A DNA stretch of 64,000 bases from Mesostigma viride (GCA_009746045.1 RPFO01000213.1:6851609-6915608), one strand, 5' to 3'. Counted from the stretch's first letter, positions 21,247 to 33,274 are shown. Translations and numbers: made by a program. The notes: generated by a model not told the origin, from the letters alone.

Positions 21247-21429
21247 TCACATGTGCTGGGTTTTCTGCTCCAGTTCAGACTCATGAGACTCGCTATCGCT
21301 GTCCACCCGAATAGGGCGTTGCTGCTGCTCCTTGTTATTGCGGCCGTGTACCACTTTCTCATTGAGGGAGTCATCATCCAAGTAATTGTTGCGCGGAGGG
21401 CGTCGCACCTCATCGAGGATGGCGTCCAT
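21247..21429 (-). CDS. Possible exon of an unknown acidic protein
   Basis: The minus frame AILDEVRRPPRNNYLDDDSL ... HESELEQK reads like a real, hydrophilic, acidic protein segment. It overlaps the 5' edge of a LINE remnant. No domain or clear splice pair was identified; it may be a transposon remnant. Confidence 0.3.
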   Translation of the reverse strand: MDAILDEVRRPPRNNYLDDDSLNEKVVHGRNNKEQQQRPIRVDSDSESHESELEQKTQHM

Positions 21430-21476
21430 GACTACAACAGCGCTCGCTCTATGGCACGTGCAATCACATGCAGTGA

Positions 21477-23690
21477 GTGGTCACCCAACTTTGGCGCTAC
21501 CATGATCTCAAAAGCAGATTGTGCACGGGCATAGTCCAGGACCCCAAGGTCTTGGCCACCCGGCACCGCCTCAAGCGTAACCGGGACCCATTGCTGAAAC
21601 CGGTGCTCCTGGCCGCCCTTGGGGAGGCCTACGCACATGCTCAGGACGCAGAGGCGGCCCAGTGCATCGCAGATGCCAAGGCCTGCCAAGCTCCCAACCA
21701 GGGCAAGGACATGTGGTACCACCTCCACCGGCTTGGCGGCCGGCGGCAGCGCACCCCGGTGGAGCACACGGGGGACGGCACGGCGCCGGTCAGCCTTGAC
21801 CGCTGGTTGGCCCACAATGTTTCCTTGACAGGTGGGGCTCGCGCCCCTCCCCCGCCGCTTCACCCCGAGACGGCTGCCCGTCTCGGTGTTGCCGGACCCC
21901 CGCCGCCGCCTGCGCCCCCCTCCTCGGCCGCGGACTACCAAGTCCCCGCCTTGCAGGAGGGCTGCCTTGCCACCGACGGCACCGTCCACCCCTTCACTTT
22001 GAAGGAATTGGACGGCGCCCTTGCTCGCCTGTGGTACGATGCGGCGGTCAGTGCCGACCACCTTTCGGCTGAGTTGCTGAAGACCCCTGACCTTGCGGTG
22101 AGGGAGCTTCTGCTGGCGTTCTGCAACCGTGTCCTGCTCTCTGATGAGCCTCCGCCTGCTGAGTGGCAGACGGCCATCCGAGTCATGCTGTACAAGAAGG
22201 GCTCTGCTGCTGACCCCGGTAACTATCGGGGTGTCTGCCTCCAGAGCACCGCGCTGAAGGTCTTCATGCGCATGATGCTGCACCGGCTCCGCGCCGCGCT
22301 GGACCTGGGCGAGTCTCAGATGGGTTTCCGTCTAGTCGTAACACTGTCATGGCTGTGTTTGTCGCGCGCCGGTTGATGGAGGAGGTGCGTCGCCTTTGCC
22401 CTGACAGTTTGCCGCTAGTCTTCATTTTTGTTGACTATATCAAGGCCTTTGACACGGTCCTCTGGGAGGAGTCTTTGGGCCATCCTAGCTCTGGATCGGG
22501 TACCACCAGCGTTTATTGCTGCCATTCGTCGACTGTCTGAGGGCTCACTACCTGGCAGGCAGTAGTGCGGACTGCGGAAGGCACCACCCCACCATTCCCC
22601 CTTCACCACGGGTTGTGGCAAGGTTGTGTCCTGTCCCCATATCTGTTCATTATTGTCGTGGATCACGTCATGCGCCGGGCACGTGCACGCTTTACTGCTC
22701 TTATATAAGGGGTTCGAGCCTGGCTTGGACATCCTTAACGAGCGCGAGCATGGCGGGGTTAGCACTGGCTACCGCCTGGCTGACCTGATTTATGCGGACG
22801 ACACCACCCTCATCGCGCGCCCCGAGCACATTCAGACCTGGCTGGACTGTCTGGGCTTGGAGGCGCGGGCGGTGGGGTTGGAGAGTACTTGTCAAAACTG
22901 AGGCTATGGTGATTGGGGCTTCCAGTAGCCCGCCGCTACCACGGCTGCTAGACGGGACGGAGGTCCCGTTTCGTGATCGCTTTAAACTGCTGGGAAGCAT
23001 GCTTCCTGACACTGCCGCCGATGTGGACACCGGCATCGGCCTGGCCTGGGCTCGGCATCGTTCGCTCAAAACCTACTGGCTCTCGAAGGTCCTCGGCGAG
23101 CACCGCAAGCGCATGCTCCTCAAGGTCCTGGTCCTCATCAGTGGTCCTCACGTATCGCGTCGAGGCATGGACGCTCACGGACACGCTGGCGGCCAAGCTA
23201 AACGGCACGGTAACCAGGATGCTCCGTCAGGCCCTGAATGTCGGGTTTTCCACGCACAGGTCTTTAGAATCTTTGTACCAGGGCATGCCTCGCATTTCGG
23301 ACGAGATTAGACAGTGTAGGATAGCATTCGTAGGACATCTTGCTCGCACCAGCCAGGTGAGACACCGCGCCCTCGGTCTGGCCGGCCCCCAGCGGCTTGG
23401 CCGGCCAGCCAGGGCGGCATATCCTGACCTGCCGGGCCTGGCCCCAAGGACATTCTAAGAAGGTAGGCTGCAAACATGTCATGACCTAGCTACCCACAGC
23501 AGTTGCAGCCTGGCTGACCTATAGAGGTCCCGGCTCAGTTTGAACATCGCATTCACTCCCTCTCTCTTGCTTGGACTGCTATGCAGGACAAGAAGAGGTG
23601 GAAGACCATTGTCCAGGCTCATACGCCCGCCCCTCTGCATGGGCAAGCCCCCTCCCCGGCCCAAGCGGAAGGGGCGCTTTGCTGAGTAGC
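21477..23690 (+). pseudogene. Second APE-type LINE remnant (RT and C-terminus), frameshifted
   Basis: Same family as the LINE at 1182. A linker with PPPP runs precedes L-Y-K-K-G-S-A-A-D-P-G-N-Y-R-G-V-C-L, then Q-M-G-F-R, a frameshift near 22335, motif A F-V-D-Y-I-K-A-F-D-T-V, a disrupted stretch, motif B L-W-Q-G-C-V-L-S-P-Y-L-F, motif C Y-A-D-D near 22795, F-K-L-L-G-S-M-L-P-D, and a thumb ending in M-L-R-Q-A-L-N and H-L-A-R-T. At least four frameshifts. The endonuclease domain is absent, so it is 5'-truncated. The tail up to 23690 keeps a basic C-terminus like that of the first copy. Confidence 0.85.
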
Positions 23691-23692
23691 AT

Positions 23693-24383
23693 AGGTATAG
23701 GTTTTCTAGATTAGATTAGATTAGAGTTAGATTAGTTCGGTTTCGCGGCTTTGTCCCGGCCCCCTCCATCCATCAACGGGAATATGAGCTACATGATCTC
23801 CCAACGGAGTCATGTTATAATTTAATTTAATTTTTAATAGTCCAGACCCCTTCCATAGATAGTACACTCTCCTGCTGAACCATGCAGGAATTTGGTTTCC
23901 TCCTGCCAACCATGCAGACAATTGGCCAGTCTTCATCATATGTGATAGCGTCCTAATAAGGTTTGGCTCGCGACTAATCCTTGCATGATGGTTGAACCAG
24001 TACATGGCTGCACTTCTGGTAAGTTGTACGCATTGAGACAGAACTGATGTGTGAGATTCATGCAACATACTCGATCTATCTCCTACTTTTTCCATCTTCT
24101 TCGTCAATACAATGTTCATACAAAATGTCGAACCCATCTTAATTTTCCAATTTCAGGGGTACCCAAACATGCCAGAAAACTTGGTCTTGTGGCGCTTTGT
24201 ACCCTCCGTAGTTTTAATGCTCGGTGTCTTGCTAAAAAAAAATTATAATTAAATTATACCATGCCTCCGTTGGGAGATCATGTAGCACATATTTCTTGAT
24301 GGATGGTGGAGTGGAGGGAGCCGCGTAATCTAACTAACCTAACGCTAATCTATATAGTCTAGAAAAATCCTAACTACTTGCTA
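23693..24383. mobile_element. ~690-bp MITE with ~150-bp inverted arms
   Basis: The left arm (23693-23842), inverted, matches the right arm (about 24232-24383). Shared blocks: TAACATGMCTCCGTTGGGAG, ATCATGTAG, TTGATGGATGG, GAGCCGCG-type and a CTAATCTA...TCTAGAAAA end. The ~390-bp interior has no gene. Single arms of the family are at 18186 and 37850. Confidence 0.7.
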
Positions 24384-26312
24384 AATGCCGACTAGAAAGG
24401 TTCAAAGTCTCCCCGACGTCATCGACCGCGTCATCTTTATCTTGCATGAGCCTCGTCCACGTCCACCTTGCCTTGCATGGCCTTCTGCCTGCACACAAAA
24501 TGCATAATAGGCAACGCTGAAACAAGGAAATCAAGACCATAGACGATCAAACTTCTAATTAGACGGTCGGCTAAAAAAGATTTCTGGATGAAAATGACGG
24601 ACAGTAAAACCGTGGCAGATTCCTAAAACATGGCAGATTATAAACCAATGTCGCGTTTGAGATTATAAATAAACCAATGTCGTGACCACCATGGGCTTCC
24701 TCCTGCATAGTCCACCACTATCCTTATGAATTAAACGGTTGACACTGTCCTCAGCTTTCTTTCATTTCATCGCGCTCTTCTTGATCACGTCGGACAGATT
24801 CACCCGCTAGACAGACTTTGTGCTTATATATTCAACCAGGACTGTGGGAAACTTTGCGAACTGAAGACGTGTTAGAATCCCTGAATGCTTCTGTGTCCCT
24901 GTCGCCCCTGCCAACCACCGCCAGTGGCTTTCCTTGTTGTGGTGCCTGTGCTCTCGCGCGCCGTCGCCCGTCTTGCCTTCGTCCATCATCCAGCTGTTAT
25001 GAAAGACGCGACGCGCATGCATTCGGCCACGGGCCATTCGCTGTCGCCTTTGGATCGACCAAAGGACAAGCACATAGAACTAACTCTAGTAGACTTACGA
25101 AGCAAAGTTGAAATAGTTGCTCGTACAGCAAAACATTCTAGGACCGTAACTCGAGCTACGACGCCAATTAAATTTTCAACGACTTCAGCTAGTACAGTAC
25201 TTTCCGTCGCCCTTGAAACGTTGTCGTACAATACTACACATTTACGCCAATAGAAACTCACCTCCAATAATATATCTTGATGGAGGCATGCACAACGGTA
25301 TGAAAGTGCCAAAAAATTCCCTTATAAGCCCTACGAGGAGCAAATTGAGTCCAAACATGCTAGATATTGGTAGGCAGCATGTCCATGACACCAGTAAAAG
25401 GAATTTGACTTTCCAGAATTTTCCGACATCGGTTGGTCTATTTTTGGCATGTCTATTTTTAGCAACTTTCCAGATTTTAATACAAACAAATACCATTTGA
25501 TATGCAAATAAAGAGCTCTGACCTGGCTGTTTGCATGTAGGCTTATGCTCATATCTACCAACTGTGCACCAGGTCCCATGGTCATGTGACCTCATTAAGG
25601 GGACGGTCCCGGCGCGAATATTTTGGCGCCGAAAAATTCGCGGTATATTAATTTTAAAATACGGTTGGGTCATGGATACTCGTGTAGGATCATGGATATA
25701 CTCGACTCCTCCCATGCATTCGGCAACAACGTAGAGCCAGTGAGTCAGTGGGTGGGCAGGCGAATCCATGACGACGTACGATTGCAGATGATTGAGGATT
25801 CAGGGCTTCTAGGACTACTGTATCTGTACTCCGTGCCCTCATGATAGACAAGGAGAAATGGGCCGCAATCTGCGATAAGTGTACCTTCCTTCATGAGGGG
25901 CATTAATTGATTAATTAATTAATTAAGAACATAACTCCGTTGGGAGTACATGTAGCACATGTATTCCTGAGAAGGGGCGTATGGCTTTTAATACATTCTG
26001 GGCTACTTCTTGCAAGTCTAGGGTGTAAACTACACCTGCTCTAGGTGCACCAAGGGCACCTGCTGACCATGATGTCTCAGAGCTCAATTAAGGCCTGGCA
26101 TGGGGGGCATGCTCCTGTACGTATAATACCAACGAGCCCCGCGGCCCTTTGCTAGAATGCAGGGTAGAAGTCCGCAGGTGGAGGTTATTGCCCCTGAGGA
26201 TATCCGCTACACTACCGCCTCGTCTGCAATTACAGTACACGACAGCTGAGATGAGGATTTTATCCCCCTCAAGTGACTATGTACGGTTCCAAGGGCATGA
26301 TGCATTGAATGA
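24384..26312. other. No confident gene in ~1.9 kb
   Basis: Mostly AT-rich. A possible MITE arm starts at 25920 (ATAACTCCGTTGGGAGTACA). A minus frame at 24986-25312 has fair composition but no supporting splice sites or motif. Confidence 0.35.
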
Positions 26313-26593
26313 AAGAGTGAGTGCGTGCGTGAGTGCGTGCATGCGTGCGTGAGAGCGTGCATGCGTGCGTGCGTGCGTGAGTGAGTGAGTGAGTGAGTGA
26401 GTGAGTGAGTGAGTGCGTGCGTGAGTGAGTGAGTGAGTGAGTGAGTGAGTGAGTGAGTGCGTGAGTGAGTGAGTGAGTGAGTGAGTGAGTGAGTGAGTGA
26501 GTGAGTGAGTGATCGAGTGAGTGAGTGAGTGAGTGAGTGAGTGAGTGAGTGAGTGAGTGAGTGAGTGAGTGAGTGAGTGAGTGAGTGAGTGAG

Positions 26594-26662
<69 letters not shown>
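26313..26662. repeat. (GTGA)n/(GTGC)n microsatellite
   Basis: 350 bp of tetranucleotide repeat: GTGC/GTGA mixtures, a long GTGA run, then about 70 bp of pure GTGC that abuts the split-repeat element at 26665. Open frames here are repeat artefacts. Confidence 0.95.
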
Positions 26663-26664
<2 letters not shown>

Positions 26665-28680
26665 ATCCAATTGCTGCTTTAGTTCCATTGGAGTGAGGGG
26701 CTGCCAGAGAAACATGTTTATTACAAATGCGTGTTAGGCACACGTCCAAGCCATTAGCTAACCTAAGAATCTGCAGTTTCTAAGCTAACTAGGCCACACA
26801 ACAGGGGCCGAAACATCATACCAGTCATAAGGACCTGGGCCAGTCAAGAGGACCTGGGCTTTGTAACATCCTCATGGCAGCAAGGGGGGGTGGGTGGGAG
26901 CTGCAAAGAGGAGTGGTTGTTGCCCCGCCACAACCCTAAGTATCCACCGTCTACCTAGTCGTAGGTGGGGTGGCGGACGCCAGCCCACTGACCAACAGGC
27001 CAGTGGCGCCGCGCCGCCCCCGGTCCACAGGACTGCCCCCGGTCCACAAAACAAATTGGACCCGGTCCGCAGTACCGTCCCCGGTACCCCCCCCCCACAT
27101 CACCGTACCCCCCCCCCTAGTACTGGCTACCAAGTCAGACCTGTCTACTGCGGCCTCCCCTCCCCCTTTGAGACTTCCGCAGGTCATAGATAGAACGAGC
27201 GTGAGCTCACAAAATCCAATTGCTGCTTTAGTTCCATTGGAGTGAGGGGCTGCCAGAGAAACATGTTTATTACAAATGCGTGTTAGGCACACGTCCAAGC
27301 CATTAGCTAACCTAAGAATCTGCAGTTTCTAAGCTAACTAGGCCACACAACAGGGGCCGAAACATCATACCAGTCATAAGGACCTGGGCCAGTCAAGAGG
27401 ACCTGGGCTTTGTAACATCCCGCACCCACTACCTGGCCACTTGGCCGCAAGCTGTCGTATGGCCCAGACTTCTCGTCGCCCCCCTTGTCCCCTGCCGCTA
27501 CCAGTGCTTCCATTAAACCAGGCGGCAATACAAGAGGGAAGCCAATCGTATCCCCGTAGGGACCCCCCACTATGGGGGGGTTCTCACCCATGTGGGCACT
27601 GCCCTCGGCAGCCGCCCCTGCGGGTTCGGCGATTCTTTGTACACCTTTCTTCACAGGCATAGCACCCCCGGCACCCCAATGACGCAGCTGCGTCTGGGAT
27701 CCGCTATCGCCCCGCCCTAACATCCTTCCCCTTCCCCGCTGTGCACCGCCAGTCCCAACAACTCGTCCCCGCTTAAATTACGCGGCAACGACCCCGCCAT
27801 TCCGCCCTGGCCGCCGGCCGCTGTCGCCTCACTTAATACGAAGAAATGTTAGGCTGTTTAGGATGCTGCCCCCCCTGGCGCTGGGGCTGCAGCCCTCCCG
27901 CTCCTGCGCTGGCCTGGGGGCTCGATTCCCCCTTCTTCCCATGCTCGTATAGCGCGCTCATGCACTATTCTTGACGATATTCATTAGCCAGGCCCAGCGC
28001 ACGTGATCCACAACGAAACTTGCCTGGGACGTAATTCCCCTCCGCCTGTAGCTGTTACCACCCGAGCACCACTATTGCCCCGCCTTAGCTGTCCGATCAA
28101 GAGTCACTCCCGCGTCTATCCAGACCCCTCCCGCGAGCTCGGGGTGGCGAGTACAACGGGCGGGCAAAAATAAAACAATCTGGCACTGGCAGCTACCGCC
28201 CGCACTTCGAATGGCAGTTTCTTGGGGTGCTGCCGACCCCCGTCGCGCAGCCGTCATAACCTTAAATTATCCAGGCCCCCGAATGATAATTCGGAGGCCG
28301 GTAGCTGTGATTTACATTCGGCACCGCCATAGCAGTGCACACACGCCGTCAGTGGGCCGTCGACACAGCTGCAAAGAGGAGTGGTTGTTGCCCCGCCACA
28401 ACCCTAAGTATCCACCGTCTACCTAGTCGTAGGTGGGGTGGCGGACGCCAGCCCACTGACCAACAGGCCAGTGGCGCCGCGCCGCCCCCGGTCCACAGGA
28501 CTGCCCCCGGTCCACAAAACAAATTGGACCCGGTCCGCAGTACCGTCCCCGGTACCCCCCCCCACATCACCGTCCCCCCCCCCCTAGTACTGGCTACCAA
28601 GTCAGACCTGTCTACTGCGGCCTCCCCTCCCCCTTTGAGACTTCCGCAGGTCATAGATAGAACGAGCGTGAGCTCACAAA
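26665..28680 (-). mobile_element. Split-direct-repeat element, DIRS/PAT-like, internally reduced
   Basis: On + the order is a (26665-26871), b (26899-27213), a (27214-27420), interior (27421-28366), b (28367-28680). The two a copies are 207 bp and look identical; the b copies are 315/314 bp. Read on - this is A1 - interior - B1 A2 - B2, the split direct repeat layout of PAT/DIRS-type tyrosine-recombinase retroelements (TOC1 of Chlamydomonas has split terminal repeats). (GTGC)n lies on both sides and no target duplication can be seen inside it. The interior is under 1 kb and carries no RT or recombinase, so a non-autonomous copy. A tandem duplication followed by a deletion is the alternative. 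Confidence 0.55.
27334..27723 (-). CDS. Possible small protein of the split-repeat element
   Basis: A minus frame of about 129 codons (MLGRGDSGSQTQLRHWGAGG ... PYDSLRPSGQVVGAGCYKAQ) spans the interior and part of the repeat. Composition is fair but no motif is recognised. It could be a vestigial gag-like product or chance. Confidence 0.25.
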   Translation of the reverse strand: MLGRGDSGSQTQLRHWGAGGAMPVKKGVQRIAEPAGAAAEGSAHMGENPPIVGGPYGDTIGFPLVLPPGLMEALVAAGDKGGDEKSGPYDSLRPSGQVVGAGCYKAQVLLTGPGPYDWYDVSAPVVWPS

Positions 28681-28836
<156 letters not shown>

Positions 28837-29109
28837 GGGAGGGAGTGCAAACGGCCAGGGAAATACGCTTTGGATTTGGAGCTCGATTTTGTTTTTTAAA
28901 TCTTCATTATCAATCTGCAGAGGACTTTTACCGGGCATTTTCGGCCAGTGCTTCTAGTAACGGGACGTATACGTCAGCCGCTGACGCGTCAGTGTCTGAC
29001 GCGTCCGACTTTTTCGTCCGCACGTCAGACAGCTGACGCGTAAATTTTGGCTGTGCGTCAGTCGACTGACGCATAAATTTTGCCTGCACGTCAGGGGTTC
29101 TGGCTCGCA

Positions 29110-29240
29110 CACTCATGAGTGAAACACTCACCCCCGGACCAGAATCAGACCGGGGATCGTCGCCGCACCTGGTTGCGAGCTACTCCGAGCAGGCCGTGGA
29201 CTGCCCTAGCGGCGTATCCAGGCGGGGAGTCTGCGTAAAC
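29110..29240 (+). repeat. Left inverted repeat of the MULE
   Basis: Starts CACTCATGAGTGAAACACTC and ends GTCTGCGTAAAC. It matches the reverse complement of 41480-41610 over exactly 131 bp with a handful of transitions. Confidence 0.9.
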
Positions 29241-29398
29241 TGCGTAAACCAGACTCCGGGCCTGTAGCTTCCAACGCGTAAAACTCGCTGTCGGCTCGCT
29301 GGCGAAAAGGCGAGGTGGCAATTAGGTAGTGGCGACATGATAAAATGCAGTGAAACAGTGTGCAGCGTCTTCCCGAGTCAGTCCTAGTGCACGCCGCC

Positions 29399-30154
29399 AT
29401 GGATTTAGGAAAAGTTCCAGTGAGGCTGCCAATACCATGGGCGTTGATTGTACGCAGCACCTCGTCCGGTACCAAGCATGGTGCTGCTTCCTTGTCGCTG
29501 TCCTCCTGCCCCGCAGTCGGCTGCTCTTCCTCGGATGGGCCTTCCTTGGATGCGCCTTCCTTGGGTGCGCCTTGCTTGGGTGCGCCTTCCTTGGGTGCGC
29601 CTTGCTTGGGTGCGCCTTCCTTGGGTGCGCCTTCCTTGGGTGTGCCTTCCCCGGATGCGCCATCCTTGGTTGCGTCAACCTCGGTGGAAGAAGCATTGTG
29701 GGAATGCGCAGATTGCGCCATACCAAACGTCCCTCAAGAGGCCGTCTGCATTGGGTGCATGCAACCTCGGTGCATGGTCGAGTGGAAGTTCATTCCGCTG
29801 TCGAGCACAGGCGCTCGTTCTAGCCGTACTTGCCAGAATGTGAAGCACGTGGGGGAGACAGCTAATATGTGGGGGGCGCTGGCTGCGGATGTCATGGAGT
29901 GTGTTCCTGCGTCTTATGCATGCGGCCAAGGTAGTAACACAGTGATCGCCGATGCTGGCACATCTTCCAGCACGGCGTCAGGCAGCGAGGGAGTTAGCGA
30001 AGGAGTTGCCAAGCAGTCCTCGCAGTCCAAGCAGTCCGGCCGGAGGGGCCGCAAGGGCAGGGCAAGGAAGGGCAAGGGCAGGCTGCGGGGAGCCCTAGGC
30101 CAGAAGAACGGCCAGGGAAAGCGTGGGGGGAGAGTTGCCCGAAAAAAGCAGGAG
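29399..30154 (+). CDS. MULE + strand gene, exon with RanBP2-type zinc finger
   Basis: First ATG at 29399 (MDLGKVPVRLPIPW). A degenerate repeat of Gly-Ala-Pro-Ser/Cys-Leu (about ten units) is followed by WECADCAIPNVPQEAVCIGC, which fits the RanBP2 zinc finger exactly: W-x-C-x2-C-x3-N-x6-C-x2-C. Then comes a Ser-rich stretch and a Lys/Arg/Gly-rich tail (GRRGRKGRARKGKGRLRG), probably nuclear and nucleic-acid-binding. The exon ends AAG-CAG-GAG|GTAATT, phase 0. It lies just inside the left inverted repeat. It may be the 5' end of the transposase gene, a separate MULE protein, or a captured host gene. Confidence 0.6.
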
Positions 30155-30297
30155 GTAATTAATCTTGAAGTGGTGGTGCCGAACTTCTTTGTATTGAAGG
30201 TCTTTAGTTGTTTTCAATTTTGTAATAAATTTAACGATTCTGCTCTAACGTCGTTGTTTGCATTTTGTTGCATGATGGATGTCCATGAAAAATGCAG

Positions 30298-30513
30298 TGT
30301 GTGAACATGGAGGGACGATCCAACAGCAGCTCATGCAACCGCGACGAGGGCCCCGGCGACGACGATAACCCCGACAGCGGTGGCAGTTGGGGGGGTCTGC
30401 CTTGGAAACCTGTTTTTCCCAGCTCCCCCACCACAGCCACAGCCACAGCGTTTGATGGCGATTTGCCATCACGGGCCTTGCTCATGATCTTGCTCACAAT
30501 CGGCGGTGTGGAG
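30298..30513 (+). CDS. MULE + strand gene, second exon
   Basis: 72 codons between an acceptor (gaaaaatgcag) and a donor (GAG|GTACGT), phase 0 at both ends like the exon before it. Encodes an acidic Ser/Gly/Asp stretch, then GGLPWKPVFPSS and a hydrophobic LLMILLTIGG segment. No family recognised. Confidence 0.45.
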
Positions 30514-32049
30514 GTACGTGGGAAGTTTTAGTACGCGATAGTAATGCTTTTATAACCTCCGTGGATTTAGCTGCACCACTTGGAAAATTGAAGAAGGTTA
30601 GCATTAATCAATATTCTTTTGTTTCTTAATTCACACTCGTTTCTTTCTATAACCTTTTTCCTGTGGGCAAGACACGCGAGTTGATGGTTGGTGTGACGCG
30701 CCTTTGGGTGGGCACCGTGGGGCTCACATCAATTTTTTTTGGCACTTTCAGGCCAAAAAATTATTTGACTGGCTTGCTAAAACATGTTGAACCCAGGTTT
30801 TGGGCCCAAGCGAGCACATATATATGGTTGCCGGCTCCGGGAGGACCGGCTGGACCTGGAGGGCCAGCGGGCCCCATGGTCGGCGCGGACCTGGACGTCA
30901 TATTGGCGTCAGCGCTTGTCGGTGGCGCTGACTCGGGCCATGGCTGACATCATGCTCCGCCGTACGCGGGCTGATTTTGCGGTGCAGCAGGGCTATTAGG
31001 TTCCTCCCGTTAGGCGTTTCCATTGGTCTTATCGTAGTATAGAGCTTTGACATGGCTCTGTATATAGGTTTATAGCTGGGCGTTTGCTTTGGTTTGAGTG
31101 ATTTCACTCTGCTGTAAGTAATTATATTTTTAATATATATGGTAGTGTTTACCTGGATTAAACCGGACAACCCTGACAAGGTTAACTGTGACGTATAACA
31201 GCATAAGGTACATGGTATTTGACATTTTGGCCTATGGAGGGGCATGTAAATGACATCAATTGCTATCCTATGGACATGGAAACTTGAACATAAACTGAAC
31301 TATGATGGATGAACATGCTTACATTGACAGGACTCAGTTTGCATCGAGCTTTTGATGTGTTTGTGACGTTTGGCAGCATAAACATCCCATTTTTTTGCTT
31401 TATTATACAATTTTAAATGTATAGAATGATTTCATTTTTAAATGTATAGAATGGTTAATCATTTTAAACCATGCAAAAACTTTACAAGCACGCTTAAGAT
31501 ATGCATGATAGATCATAAAAAAAAGTTGGCTTGGTAAGAAGCTCAATTCGTGACAGAAAAAAGCATTAAATATGACGTTATCACTCGATTTTCATGCATA
31601 ATTAGCAAATCCAATTATCAAATACAGTTAGGTCACATGTTGTACATGATGTTAATTTATACATGTCTGTAGAAGTGGTCATTTCGATGCATAACACATG
31701 AGTTACTGATTACACAAGCTGATTAAATGATAAACAAACACATGCTTAGAGCAGGCACCACCGTGCATCAAGGCGCGCCAAAGAGCAACCAATCATGGCA
31801 GCAATAAGGAGTGAGTCAGAGCACACCACTACATCCATCCATGCATGCATATTGCTGGGGCAGCGCCATGATTGTATAAAACACCACGCCACTGCCTAAG
31901 ACTCCAGCATTGGTGCAGCCCGCTGCCGCTTTATCGTCTGCCTCTCTCTCCTACTTGGGCTGCGCTGGAGGCCTGGCATGTGATCTAGTTGAGTCCTGCG
32001 CTGCTCCATTGTCACTACTTGCAGCAGCACACCCTTGGTCTTGCCCTTC
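30514..32049. other. Intronic or intergenic stretch of the MULE
   Basis: Holds a 5'-truncated LINE tail (30828-31000) and otherwise AT-rich sequence. A TATA-like TATAAAA at 31876 precedes the minisatellite. No other exon was recognised. Confidence 0.35.
30828..31000 (+). pseudogene. 5'-truncated tail of the REL-endonuclease LINE family
   Basis: Encodes R-E-D-R-L-D-L-E-G-Q, then W-S-A-R-T-W-T-S-Y-W-R-Q-R-L-S and R-R-T-R-A-D-F, nearly the same as the last ~55 residues of the LINE at 45860-48598, ending in TAG. A dead-on-arrival copy. Confidence 0.75.
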
Positions 32050-32690
32050 TTGTTCGAGGCCAGGCGCCCATCCGCATGCATGGATATGCATGGGGGGGGC
32101 AGGCATGCATGCGTGGGTGTGAGGGGGGCTGGCATGCATGCGTGTGTGGGGGGAGGGGCTGGCATGCATGCGTGGGTGTGGGGGGGGCTGGCATGCATGC
32201 GTGGGTGTGGGGGGGGCTGGCATGCATGCGTGGGTGTGGGGGGAGGCTGGCATATTCATGCCATGCGTGGGTGTGGGGGGGCTGGCATGCATGCGTGGGT
32301 GGGGGAGGGGGCTGGCATGCATGCGTGGGTGTGGGGGGAGCTGGCATGCATGCGTGGGTGTGGGGGGAGGCTGGCATATTCATGCCATGCGTGGGTGTGG
32401 GGGGGGCTGGCATGCATGCGTGGGTGGGGGAGGGGGCTGGCATGCATGCGTGTGTGGGGGGAGGGGCTGGCATGCATGCGTGTGTGGGGGGAGGGGCTGG
32501 CATGCATGCGTGGGTGTGGGGGGGGCTGGCATGCATGCGTGGGTGTGGGGGGGAGCTGGCATGCATGCGTGTGTGTGGGGGGGGGGCTGGCATGCATGCC
32601 TGCGCGGGTGTGTGGGGGGGCTGGCATGCATGCGTGGGTGTGGGTTGGGGCTGGCATGCATGCATGCGTGGGTGGAGGCCAGGTTTTTTA
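32050..32690. repeat. ~31-bp minisatellite (GGCTGGCATGCATGCGTGGG)n
   Basis: About 19 units of GGCTGGCATGCATGCGTGGG plus TGTGGGGGG, with two units carrying ATATTCATGCCATG in place of the normal centre. Open frames (Gly-Trp-His-Ala-Cys repeats) are artefacts. Confidence 0.9.
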
Positions 32691-32759
32691 GAGAAAATAT
32701 ATTCTGCCCGCTGCGTGCTGCGTGGAAGAATAATGCAGATGAATCCAGGTCCTTTTCAG

Positions 32760-32888
32760 CCCGTCCGGCAACTTTGTGGGAAGTGGGCCGAGTCGGTGCT
32801 GCGCACGTCATGGACGCAGCAAATACCAGCGGTCGCAAATGCCATCTGTCGCGCCACGGTGTATTCCGACGAGGAGAGTGCGGCAAAG
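32760..32888 (+). CDS. MULE + strand gene, exon upstream of the transposase core
   Basis: 43 codons after a pyrimidine-rich acceptor (gtccttttcag) and before AAG|GTGAGT, phase 0. Encodes PVRQLCGKWAESVLRTSW ... ATVYSDEESAAK. A later acceptor at 32819 is possible and would give 23 codons. Its phase and position suit splicing to the 33155 exon. Confidence 0.45.
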
Positions 32889-33154
32889 GTGAGTGTTTTA
32901 AGGAAAATGCTTTATCATCTGCCAAATCACCTCTTGTACGTGCCGTGCTCGTGCCCATGCCACTGTGCTTATCCATGTGTGGTATCAGTGAAACCCATCA
33001 CGTTGCGACCAACATATCTTGCCAATGGCATGTATGGTTGAAACTTGTTTTTAAATAATAATCATATTATTACTAAAGAATCGCCAGTGTCATGTTCTTT
33101 CTTGTTCTTTTCCGCCCGTGGAATCGTTTTGTATGTACATGACAAACCCCCCAG

Positions 33155-33274
33155 GTTAAGGTTGCGGCTGTGATTGCAGCGGCTTTGGCTGGCGGAGGTG
33201 CCGGATCTGTGGCTTATGCAATTGGAGATGAGGACTTGCATTCCAACATGGCGACCTCACCGAATATGGCCCTG
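33155..33274 (+). CDS. MULE + strand gene, 40-codon exon with GC donor
   Basis: Acceptor ccccccag; encodes VKVAAVIAAALAGGGAGSVA then YAIGDEDLHSN and so on, a hydrophobic Ala/Gly-rich segment. It ends CTG|GCAAGT, a GC-AG donor with otherwise perfect consensus. Phase 0 on both sides, matching the next exon at 33584. Confidence 0.45.

Noticed and set aside
24986..25312. Minus-strand 108-codon frame
   Set aside because: No ATG context, splice sites or recognisable motif strong enough to call a gene.
31989..33058. Frames of 200-350 codons over the GGCTGGCATGCATGCG array
   Set aside because: Minisatellite translation. Only the short exon 32760-32888 has splice signals.
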